From NCBI RefSeq assembly GCF_001518815.1, contig NZ_CP013987.1:3432501-3496500 (forward strand): a stretch of 64,000 bases of DNA, in the 5' to 3' direction. Positions 55,775 through 63,235 of this stretch are shown here, one piece after another; within the stretch, counting starts at the first letter, position 1, and each line of letters starts with the position of its first letter. This stretch comes from Pseudomonas oryzihabitans. GTDB lineage: Bacteria > Pseudomonadota > Gammaproteobacteria > Pseudomonadales > Pseudomonadaceae. The position numbers and the translations under genes were made by a program. Below the pieces are notes generated by a model. The model had not been told where the DNA came from. It saw only the letters and a list, made by a program, of their open reading frames with translations, and did not search any database.

Positions 55775-56215
55775 GTGGAACAGTCGCTCACTACCTGGTT
55801 GTTGCCCCTGGTCGCGCTGCTGATCGGGGTCGGGATAGGTTTTCTGCTGGCACGCCTGGTGCCGGGTGCCGCGCCGAGCCGGGTGCAGCGCCAGCTGGAT
55901 GACCTGCAGAAGAAGTTCGACGACTACCAGCACGAGGTCACCAGCCACTTCAGCACCACCGCCGGCCTGGTCCGCAAGCTGACCCAGACCTACCAGGACA
56001 TGCAGTCGCACCTGTCCGAGGGCGCCGAGCGCCTGGCCCAGGACGAGCTGACCCGTCAGCACCTGCTGGCGTCGCTGCACAGCGCCGAGCAACGCTATCC
56101 CTCCAGCCGCGAGCGCATCGACGGTCCGACCGAAGCGCCTCGGGACTATGCCCCCAAGGGTGACGGCACCCCCGGCACCCTCGATGAAACCTACGGCGTA
56201 AAAAGCCGCGGTTGA
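55775..56215 (+). CDS. zapG: ZapG / YhcB (DUF1043) inner-membrane protein
   Basis: A 146-residue protein with one N-terminal helix (WLLPLVALLIGVGIGFLLARL, about 8-28) and a cytoplasmic coiled coil (RQLDDLQKKFDDYQHEVTSH). FSTTAGLVRKLTQTYQDMQS is the DUF1043 hallmark. YhcB/ZapG coordinates envelope synthesis and division in E. coli. The GTG at 55775 has AGAGGAA 7 nt upstream. Confidence 0.93.
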   Translation: MEQSLTTWLLPLVALLIGVGIGFLLARLVPGAAPSRVQRQLDDLQKKFDDYQHEVTSHFSTTAGLVRKLTQTYQDMQSHLSEGAERLAQDELTRQHLLASLHSAEQRYPSSRERIDGPTEAPRDYAPKGDGTPGTLDETYGVKSRG

Positions 56216-56220
56216 TCGCC

Positions 56221-56246
56221 AAGGCCGGGGACTCCCCCGGCCTTTT
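56221..56246 (+). terminator. Intrinsic terminator of zapG
   Basis: AAGGCCGGGG-ACTC-CCCCGGCCTT followed by TTGCTTTT. Confidence 0.88.
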
Positions 56247-56348
56247 GCTTTTCCGGCTCCCGCCCTCTTCGCCCGGGGCGTGACACCCGGCCCTTTTCCG
56301 GCCCGTCATGGCATAATCTGCGGTTGCAGTCTTTCGCAGGAGAACGCC

Positions 56349-56711
56349 ATGCCCGTAGCGGCCGATGGCCTGAGCCTCTACGGCATCAAGGCCTGTGACA
56401 CCATGAAGAAGGCTCGCCTATGGCTCGAAGAGCACGGCCAGGCCTATCACTTCCATGACTACAAGCAGAGCGGCATCGACCGCGAGCGGCTGGCGGCCTG
56501 GTGCGCGGAGCATGGCTGGGACAAGGTGCTCAATCGCGCCGGTACCACCTTCCGCAAGCTCGACGACGCCCAGAAGGCCGACCTCGATACCGCCAAGGCC
56601 ATCGACCTGATGCTGGCGCAACCCTCGATGATCAAGCGACCCGTGCTCGATCTCGGCGACCGTACCCTGCTGGGCTTCAAGCCTGAGCTCTATGCCGCGG
56701 CCCTGACCTGA
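56349..56711 (+). CDS. ArsC/Spx-family protein (YffB-like)
   Basis: A 120-residue ArsC-fold protein. The Cys is in LYGIKACDTMKKARLWLEEH (YGIK-x-CDT-x-KKAR, the YffB pattern), and then FHDYKQSGIDRERLAAWCAE and MIKRPVLDLGDRTLLGF, the IKRP loop. This branch is not a proven arsenate reductase; glutathione-dependent thiol reductase activity is suggested. ATG at 56349 with AGGAG upstream. It lies directly before dapD. Confidence 0.92.
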   Translation: MPVAADGLSLYGIKACDTMKKARLWLEEHGQAYHFHDYKQSGIDRERLAAWCAEHGWDKVLNRAGTTFRKLDDAQKADLDTAKAIDLMLAQPSMIKRPVLDLGDRTLLGFKPELYAAALT

Positions 56712-56785
56712 GCCCTGCGGCAACCGCCCCCACTACCGCACATCTCGCACCGACCGGATCGGTGCCTTTGCAAAGGAACAGTCAC

Positions 56786-57820
56786 ATGTCGAATGCCCTC
56801 TTCAGTATCGCCTTCGGTGTCGGCACCCAGAATCGCCAGGACGCCTGGTTGGAAGTCTTCTATGCCCAGCCCCTGCTGAATCCGCCAGCGGCGCTGGTGG
56901 AGGCGGTCGCGCCCCTGCTCGGCTACGAGGGTGGCAACCAGGCCATCGCCTTCGCCCCGGCCCAGGCTCGCGGCCTGGCCGAGGCCCTCAAGGGCATCGA
57001 TGCGGTGCAGTCGGCCCTGCTGACCCGCCTGGCCGAAAGCACCAAGCCGCTGGTGGCCACCCTGCTGGCCGAAGACGCCGCACCTGCTTCCACGCCAGAG
57101 GCCTACCTGAAGCTGCATTTGCTGTCGCATCGCCTGGTGAAGCCCCATGGCCTCAACCTGACCGGCATCTTCGCCCTGCTGCCCAACGTGGCCTGGACCA
57201 ACCAGGGCGCCGTGGATCTGGTCGAGCTGCCGGCCGAGCAGTTGGAAGCCCGCCTGCGCGGCAAGCTGCTGGAAGTCTTCTCGGTGGACAAATTCCCCAA
57301 GATGACCGACTACGTGGTACCGGCCGGGGTACGCATCGCCGATACCGCGCGCGTACGCCTGGGCGCCTACGTGGGTGAAGGCACTACGGTGATGCACGAA
57401 GGCTTCGTCAACTTCAACGCCGGTACCGCCGGCCCGGGCATGATCGAAGGCCGTGTCTCCGCGGGTGTCTTCGTCGGCAAGGGGTCGGATCTGGGCGGTG
57501 GCTGCTCCACCATGGGCACCCTGTCAGGCGGCGGCAACATCATCATCAGCGTTGGCGAAGGCTGCCTGATCGGCGCCAATGCTGGCATCGGTATTCCGCT
57601 GGGCGATCGCTGCACCGTGGAATCGGGTCTCTATGTGACCGCGGGCACCAAGGTGGCGGTACTGGACGACCAGAACCAGCTGGTGCGGGTGGTCAAGGCA
57701 CGCGAGCTGGCCGGTCAGAGCGACCTGCTGCTACGCCGCAACTCGGAAACCGGCGCGGTCGAATGCAAGACCAACAAGACCGCCATCGAACTCAACGAAG
57801 CGCTGCACGCGCACAACTGA
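56786..57820 (+). CDS. dapD: 2,3,4,5-tetrahydropyridine-2,6-dicarboxylate N-succinyltransferase
   Basis: Lysine/diaminopimelate pathway enzyme adding succinyl from succinyl-CoA. At 344 residues it is the long actinobacterial/Pseudomonas-type DapD with an N-terminal helical domain. The left-handed beta-helix starts near 180 (VRIADTARVRLGAYVGEGTT, then MHEGFVNFNAGTAGPGMIEG) and carries the succinyl-CoA site GCSTMGTLSGGGNIIISVGE. ATG at 56786 with AAAGGAA upstream. It makes peptidoglycan precursor as well as lysine. Confidence 0.96.
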   Translation: MSNALFSIAFGVGTQNRQDAWLEVFYAQPLLNPPAALVEAVAPLLGYEGGNQAIAFAPAQARGLAEALKGIDAVQSALLTRLAESTKPLVATLLAEDAAPASTPEAYLKLHLLSHRLVKPHGLNLTGIFALLPNVAWTNQGAVDLVELPAEQLEARLRGKLLEVFSVDKFPKMTDYVVPAGVRIADTARVRLGAYVGEGTTVMHEGFVNFNAGTAGPGMIEGRVSAGVFVGKGSDLGGGCSTMGTLSGGGNIIISVGEGCLIGANAGIGIPLGDRCTVESGLYVTAGTKVAVLDDQNQLVRVVKARELAGQSDLLLRRNSETGAVECKTNKTAIELNEALHAHN

Positions 57821-57870
57821 GTCCATAACCGGGCAGCCCGCCGCGCGCGGGCTACCCCGGAGCTGTCGCC

Positions 57871-59079
57871 ATGTCGCTACCCTCCCCCTGGAGAGCCGAA
57901 TTTCCGGCTTTCACCGCTTTCGCCGCCGACGGCATCACCTACCTCGACAGCGCCGCCACGGCCCAGAAGCCCCAGGTGGTGCTGGACGCCCTGCTGGCCA
58001 GCTACAGCCTGGGCGCGGCCAATGTGCACCGGGCCCAGCACTGGACGGCCGAGCGCGCCACCGCGGCCTACGAAGGCGCCCGGGGGCGGATCGCCGCCTG
58101 GCTGGGCGCTGCCTCGCCGCAGGAGGTGGTGCTGACCCGAGGGGCGACCGAGGCGCTCAATCTATTGGCCTACGGCCTGGAAGACAGCTTCGCCGCGGGT
58201 GATGAGATCCTCGTCAGCGCCCTGGAGCACCACGCCAACCTGCTGCCCTGGCAGCAGCTGGCCCGGCGCAAGGGGCTGCAGCTCAGGGTGATCCCCCTGA
58301 CGCCGAGCGGTCATCTGGATCTGGAGGCCGCCAAGGCGCTGCTGGGACCCAGAACCCGGCTGGTCGCGGTCAGCCAGTTGTCCAATGTGCTGGGAACCTG
58401 GCAGCCGCTGGTGGAGCTCGCCGCCCTCGCACGAGAACTTTCACCGGCCTGGCTGGTGGTGGACGGCGCCCAGGGCGCAGTCCATGGCCGCCACCGTCCG
58501 GGTGACTTCGATGCCGACTTCTATGTCTTTTCCGGCCACAAGCTCTATGCCCCCGAGGCCATCGGCGTGCTCTGGGGCAAGGCCGACCGCCTTGCGCAGC
58601 TCAAGCCCTGGCAATTCGGTGGCGAGATGGTGCAGCACACCAGCTTCACTGAGGCCCGGTTTCACACCGCCCCCATGGGCTTCGAGGCGGGTACGCCGCC
58701 CATAGGCGCGGCCATCGCCTTGGGCGCGGCGGTCGACTGGCTGCAGGGACAGGATGAAAGTCTCATCCGCGGCCACGAGCAGGCGCTGAGTCTGAAGCTG
58801 TTGGCCGGCCTTGCCGCCCGTGACGGCATCCGCATCCTGGGCGAGCCCCAGATCGCCCTGGCCTGCTTCCAGGTCGAAGGCGTGGATGTTGGCGACCTTT
58901 CCCACCTGCTGGGGGAGCAAGGCATCGCGGTGCGCGCCGGTCAGCACTGCGCCATGCCGCTGTTCCAGACCCTGAATACACCCGGCGCACTGCGGGTATC
59001 CCTGGGCCTGTACAACGATGCCGACGACCTGCAGCGTTTCTTTACCGCGCTGGACAACGCCCTGGAGCTCTTGCGATGA
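57871..59079 (+). CDS. csdA: Cysteine desulfurase CsdA (SufS-like)
   Basis: PLP enzyme releasing sulfur from cysteine. The 402 residues are type II desulfurase-like: YLDSAATAQKPQVVLDALLA near 24-43, SALEHHANLLPWQQLA, VVDGAQGAVHGRHRPGDFDA, PLP Lys in YVFSGHKLYAPEAIGVLWGK, and active-site Cys in RAGQHCAMPLFQTLN. Its stop overlaps the sufE-like start (ATGA), so persulfide transfer CsdA to CsdE is the natural reading. ATG at 57871. Confidence 0.94.
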   Translation: MSLPSPWRAEFPAFTAFAADGITYLDSAATAQKPQVVLDALLASYSLGAANVHRAQHWTAERATAAYEGARGRIAAWLGAASPQEVVLTRGATEALNLLAYGLEDSFAAGDEILVSALEHHANLLPWQQLARRKGLQLRVIPLTPSGHLDLEAAKALLGPRTRLVAVSQLSNVLGTWQPLVELAALARELSPAWLVVDGAQGAVHGRHRPGDFDADFYVFSGHKLYAPEAIGVLWGKADRLAQLKPWQFGGEMVQHTSFTEARFHTAPMGFEAGTPPIGAAIALGAAVDWLQGQDESLIRGHEQALSLKLLAGLAARDGIRILGEPQIALACFQVEGVDVGDLSHLLGEQGIAVRAGQHCAMPLFQTLNTPGALRVSLGLYNDADDLQRFFTALDNALELLR

Positions 59080-59474
59080 ATCTGCTTCCCGATGCGGCGG
59101 AAGCCCGCCGTGCCTTCGTCATCGCCAAGGGCTGGGAAGCGCGCTCGCGCCTCCTGCTGCAATGGGCCGAGCGCCTGCCGGCGGTACTGGAAGACCGCGA
59201 CGAGGATCTGGTGCAGGGCTGCGAAAGCCGGGTGCGCCTGACCCATGAAGCCCAGGGCGAGCGGCACTTCTTTCGCGCCAGCAGCGAATCCCGGGTACTC
59301 AAGGGCTTGCTCGCCGTGGTGCTGGTGCGCGCCAACGGTCTCACCCGCGAGGAGCTGGGCCGCCTCGACATCCATGGCTGGCTGGGTGAACTCGGCCTGG
59401 AGCGACAACTGTCGCAGTCGCGCAGCAATGGTTTGAACGCGGTGCTGACGCGGATGCGCGAACTGGCCGCCTAA
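59076..59474 (+). CDS. csdE: SufE/CsdE-family sulfur acceptor
   Basis: A 132-residue SufE-fold protein that takes sulfane sulfur from CsdA. The acceptor Cys is in LVQGCESRVRLTHEAQGER (GCxSxV motif). SSESRVLKGLLAVVLVRANG matches the conserved helix that follows. Translationally coupled to csdA. It is convergent with tadA and shares 4 bp with it (CTAA at 59471-59474 holds both stop codons). Confidence 0.94.
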   Translation: MNLLPDAAEARRAFVIAKGWEARSRLLLQWAERLPAVLEDRDEDLVQGCESRVRLTHEAQGERHFFRASSESRVLKGLLAVVLVRANGLTREELGRLDIHGWLGELGLERQLSQSRSNGLNAVLTRMRELAA

Positions 59475-59974
59475 CCCTCGCCAGGCACCGAATTGCGCCG
59501 CGCCCGGAAGAACTCGGTCAGCACCTGGCCACAGGCCTCGGCCAGCACCCCACCCTCCACCAGCACCCGGTGGTTGAGAAAATCCTGCTCGAAGAAGCGA
59601 CCGCGGCTCTGCGCCATGCCGGCCCTGGGTTCGCTGGCGCCAAAGACCAGGCGCTGGATACGACTGTGGACGATCAGGCCGGCGCACATGCCGCAGGGTT
59701 CCAGGGTGACATAGAGGGTGGCTCCCGGCAGACGGTAGTTGGCCTGACGAGCAGCGGCGTCACGGATGGCCTGCATCTCCGCATGAGCGCTGGGGTCGTG
59801 AGCGCCTATGGGGCGATTGAAGCCACGACCTATGATCTCGCCGTCGAGGACTACCACTGCCCCCACCGGGACCTCGCCTTGCGCCGCTCCCTGCTGCGCC
59901 AGCGCGAGGGCTTCCCGCATGAAGAGGTCATCCTGACTGCGGTCGATGATGGGCAAGGGGCGAAAGCGGGCCAT
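59471..59974 (-). CDS. tadA: tRNA-specific adenosine deaminase
   Basis: Converts A34 to inosine in tRNA-Arg(ACG). The 167 residues carry HAE (64-66) and PCGMC (93-97), the zinc and catalytic residues, in PSAHAEMQAIRDAAA and LEPCGMCAGLIVHSRIQRLV. The C-terminal FFEQDFLNHRVLVEGGVL is typical. ATG at 59974; divergent from bphP with 250 bp between. Confidence 0.96.
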   Translation of the reverse strand: MARFRPLPIIDRSQDDLFMREALALAQQGAAQGEVPVGAVVVLDGEIIGRGFNRPIGAHDPSAHAEMQAIRDAAARQANYRLPGATLYVTLEPCGMCAGLIVHSRIQRLVFGASEPRAGMAQSRGRFFEQDFLNHRVLVEGGVLAEACGQVLTEFFRARRNSVPGEG

Positions 59975-60045
59975 GATGGGACTCTGGTAAAAGGCGCCAT
60001 GATACCGCTGCCAGCGGAACCGGTCAGGCTGTCGATGATGCAGGC

Positions 60046-60071
60046 GCGATCACCCATTATAAAGTGATCGC
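60046..60071. promoter_or_regulatory. Inverted repeat in the tadA/bphP intergenic region
   Basis: GCGATCAC and GTGATCGC are perfect 8-bp arms separated by 10 AT-rich bases (CCATTATAAA) that hold a -10-like TATAAA. Position and symmetry suggest an operator over a promoter; the protein is unknown. Confidence 0.45.
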
Positions 60072-60129
60072 ACCAATGGTTATCGAACAATACAGATGAA
60101 ATAATGAGGTGAAATGACGTCTGGCAAGA

Positions 60130-60145
60130 TGTGATCTATATCACA
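60130..60145. promoter_or_regulatory. Perfect CRP/Vfr-type site upstream of bphP
   Basis: TGTGATCTATATCACA matches TGTGA-N6-TCACA exactly. It is centred 87 bp before the bphP ATG. In Pseudomonas the CRP homologue is Vfr (or Crp), which binds this kind of site. Confidence 0.75.
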
Positions 60146-60224
60146 TAGACGGCTATTAACCGACCTGACGCTAACAGGTGCGTCGGCACAAGGTCCTATT
60201 CAAGAGTTCATTTGAGACAGTCGC

Positions 60225-62447
60225 ATGATTGCTGCACCTTCCGGTCAGTCGCTGCAAAGCTGCGAAAGCGAGCCGATCCGCATTCCAGGCGCTATCCAGG
60301 CGCACGGTTATCTCCTCGCGTTCGACGAAAGAGAGCAGCTGATCAAGCACATCAGTCGCAACCTGACCGACCTGCTGGGCAAAGCGGAAAGCGAATTGTT
60401 GAATCAGCCTCTGGCGCAGACCCTGCCGTCCGAGCTGTTCGAACAGGTGCAGCACGCCCTGACCCTGGAGCATCTGGAAGAGGTCAACCCGCTGGCCTGG
60501 ACGCGCCCGACCCGCGACATGGATGTGATCCTGCATCGCAGCCATGGTCTGGTCTTCATGGAGTTCGAGCCGGACGATCATGGTGGCGTCGAACCGGCCG
60601 GCCTGGCCCGCGCCCTGGCGCGCCTGCAGCAGGCGCGTACCTTGCCGGAACTGTGCGAAGGCGCCGTGCGTGAAGTGCGGGCCTTGACCGGCTTCGACCG
60701 GGTGGTGGTCTATCGCTTCGACGACGGTGGCGATGGTCAGGTGGTGGCCGAGAGCCGCGTCGAGGACATCGACAGCTATCTGGGCATGCACTTCCCCGCT
60801 GCCGACATTCCCGCTCAGGCACGTGCCCTCTATCACGAGAACTGGATTCGCAACATTCCAGACGCCAATTACGAGGCGGTGCCGCTGATACCGGCCTTCC
60901 TGCATGGCACCACCAAGGATCCCATCGACCTGACCCATGCCGTGCTGCGCAGCGTATCGCCCATCCATTGCCAGTACGTGCGCAATCAGGGCCTGCGCGC
61001 CTCCATGAGCGTATCACTGATCAGCGATGACAAGCTCTGGGGCCTGATCAGCTGTGGCCACCGCGATCCCCTGTACCTTCCCTATCGCACGCGCATGGCC
61101 TGCCGGTCGGTGGGGGTGCTGGTCTCGCTGATGATCCGCGCGCTGGAGAATCGTCAGGTCCAGCGCGAGATCGACGCCCGTGAAGCGCAATTGGCCGCGC
61201 TGATCCAGGGCATGTGCGACAGCAAGGGCGAGGTGCTCAGCGGTCTCTGCGAACGGGCGACGGATCTGCTGGAACTGGTGGATGCCACCGGTGCCGCGGT
61301 CCTGGTGGAGGAAGAACTCTGCACCCTGGGTGAATGCCCGAGTGCGGAAGACATCCGTATGCTCGCGGCCTGGGTCACCGCGGAAATGGATGCCTCGGGC
61401 ATCTATGCGACCCGCTGCCTGACCGACGAACTGCCGGACGCGCGGCGCTACAGTGACCGGGCCAGCGGTGTGCTGGCGCTGTCACTGCCCAAGCCGGTGC
61501 GTAATCTGGTGCTCTGGTTCCGCCCCGAGATCGTGACCACCGTGGTCTGGAGCGGCAATCCTGCCAAGCTGGAACCCACGACGTCCGCCTCGGGCTCAGG
61601 CCTCAACTATCCCCATCCACGGCGCTCCTTCGATGCCTGGAAGGAACTGGTACGGCTGCGCTCCGAGCGCTGGCGGCCTTCCGATCTGTTCGCCGCCAAG
61701 GATTTGCGCCGCTCGGCGGTCGAGCTGGATCTGGCGCGTCAGGTGGAGCGTGAACGCCAGGCGGTGCGGCTGCGCGACGAGATCGTCGCGGCCGTCTCCC
61801 ATGACCTGCGCAGCCCCATTACCATTATCCTGATGAAGGTGGGGATGATCCACCGCATGCTGGAAAAGCTGGCGCTGGGCGATGATCGTCTGCCCAGTTC
61901 GCTGGAGGTGATCGAGACGGCCGCCAATCGCATGAATGCCCTGATCAACGATCTGCTGGACCTGTCGAAGATCGAATCGGATCGACTCGCCCTGGACCTG
62001 AAACCCGCGCGTCTGGCAGACGTCTGCGCTCAGCCCATCCTGCTGTCGCGTCCGCTGGCGGAGATCAAGAACATCAGCCTGGAGTATGCGGTCGACCCGG
62101 ATCTCCAGGTACTGGTGGAGGCCGAGCGCATCTTCCAGGTACTGATGAACCTGCTGGGCAATGCCATCAAGTTCACCGCACCGGGTGGCCTGGTGCAGCT
62201 CAGCATGCAGCGCATCGGCACCCTGGCCGAGATCAGCGTGACCGACAATGGCCGCGGCATGAATCAGGCTCAGCAGGCGCGGGTCTTCGAGCGGTTCTGG
62301 CACGTTCAGGAAGACAATCCCACCGGCCACGGCCTGGGCCTGTACATCGCCAAGGGCATCGTCGAGGCCCATGGGGGCGAACTGAGCGTCGTCAGTGCTC
62401 TGGGCGAGGGCAGCACCTTCAAGTTCACCCTGCCCGTCGCGCCCTAG
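60225..62447 (+). CDS. bphP: Bacteriophytochrome histidine kinase
   Basis: Red/far-red photoreceptor kinase of 740 residues. The biliverdin Cys13 is in SLQSCESEPIRIPGAIQAHG. PAS is about 15-115. GAF is about 130-310 with Asp194-Ile-Pro (FPAADIPAQARALY). PHY is about 315-495 with tongue motifs VWSGNP (near 443) and PRRSF (near 465). HisKA has His526 in AAVSHDLRSPITII, and HATPase has NLLGNAIKFT, VTDNGRGM and GHGLGLYIAKGIVEAHGGEL. No heme oxygenase (bphO) and no response regulator is adjacent. ATG at 60225. Confidence 0.95.
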   Translation: MIAAPSGQSLQSCESEPIRIPGAIQAHGYLLAFDEREQLIKHISRNLTDLLGKAESELLNQPLAQTLPSELFEQVQHALTLEHLEEVNPLAWTRPTRDMDVILHRSHGLVFMEFEPDDHGGVEPAGLARALARLQQARTLPELCEGAVREVRALTGFDRVVVYRFDDGGDGQVVAESRVEDIDSYLGMHFPAADIPAQARALYHENWIRNIPDANYEAVPLIPAFLHGTTKDPIDLTHAVLRSVSPIHCQYVRNQGLRASMSVSLISDDKLWGLISCGHRDPLYLPYRTRMACRSVGVLVSLMIRALENRQVQREIDAREAQLAALIQGMCDSKGEVLSGLCERATDLLELVDATGAAVLVEEELCTLGECPSAEDIRMLAAWVTAEMDASGIYATRCLTDELPDARRYSDRASGVLALSLPKPVRNLVLWFRPEIVTTVVWSGNPAKLEPTTSASGSGLNYPHPRRSFDAWKELVRLRSERWRPSDLFAAKDLRRSAVELDLARQVERERQAVRLRDEIVAAVSHDLRSPITIILMKVGMIHRMLEKLALGDDRLPSSLEVIETAANRMNALINDLLDLSKIESDRLALDLKPARLADVCAQPILLSRPLAEIKNISLEYAVDPDLQVLVEAERIFQVLMNLLGNAIKFTAPGGLVQLSMQRIGTLAEISVTDNGRGMNQAQQARVFERFWHVQEDNPTGHGLGLYIAKGIVEAHGGELSVVSALGEGSTFKFTLPVAP

Positions 62448-62472
62448 CGAGGCAGGACACAGAAAGGGAAAG

Positions 62473-62508
62473 CCCCGGTGGCCGACAGCGACGTTGAAAC
62501 CACCGGGG
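62473..62508. other. Inverted repeat after bphP
   Basis: CCCCGGTGG and CCACCGGGG, 18-nt loop, no T-run. It may protect the bphP 3' end. The remaining bases to 62647 hold nothing recognisable except the presumed promoter for the LysE gene. Confidence 0.35.
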
Positions 62509-62647
62509 GAGCCAAGGCTCGCTGTAATGGACGTCAGCGAAACGCCGTGAATTCCCACCTTTCGTCGGCATCGAAGGTCATTTTCTTCAATACGGCAAGT
62601 GGTCACGCTCGCTAGCGTCAGGTGTCCTCAATCGACGAGACCTCAAG

Positions 62648-63235
62648 ATGACCCTGATCCTCTCCATGGCCGCCTTTGCCCTGGTCGCCTCTCTCTCGCC
62701 CGGCCCGGTCAACCTGGTCGGCTTCAATACCGGCCTTACCCATGGTTGGCGTCCAGCCTTGTGGCACGTTGCGGGTGCCACCCTGGGCTTCGTGCTGTTG
62801 CTGGTGGCGGTCGGCCTTGGCCTGCATGAGGTGCTGGAAACCTGGCCGATGCTGCTCTGGGTCTTGCGCGTGGCCGGCGCGCTCTTCCTGCTGTACCTGG
62901 CCTGGAAGCTGGCGCGGGCCTCCGGCGACCTGGGCGTTGGACAGACGCGGCAGTGCCCGGGCTTTCGCGACGGCGTCCTGCTGCAGTGGCTCAATCCCAA
63001 GGCCTGGCTGGCTGCGGCCGCCGGCGTGGCACTGTTCGTTGGCGAGGATCGCGGACGCCTGGCGCTGTTCGCCGGCCTCTATCTGGTGATCTGCTTCGCT
63101 TCGCTCGCCTGCTGGGCGGTGGCGGGCGAATGGCTGCGAGGGCGATCCCTGACGGCCGCGCGGCTGCGGCTGCTGAATCACGTCCTTGCGGCGCTGCTGG
63201 TGCTATGCGCCGCCTCCCTGCTGTGGGAGGGTTGA
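62648..63235 (+). CDS. LysE-family amino acid exporter
   Basis: A 195-residue inner-membrane protein with about six helices. The N-terminal SLSPGPVNLVGFNTGLTHGW is the LysE/RhtB signature (SPGP). FRDGVLLQWLNPKAWLAAAA holds the second conserved motif (NPKA). It probably exports an amino acid or related compound. ATG at 62648. Its last 33 bp overlap the 3' end of the convergent AraC gene. Confidence 0.92.
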   Translation: MTLILSMAAFALVASLSPGPVNLVGFNTGLTHGWRPALWHVAGATLGFVLLLVAVGLGLHEVLETWPMLLWVLRVAGALFLLYLAWKLARASGDLGVGQTRQCPGFRDGVLLQWLNPKAWLAAAAGVALFVGEDRGRLALFAGLYLVICFASLACWAVAGEWLRGRSLTAARLRLLNHVLAALLVLCAASLLWEG

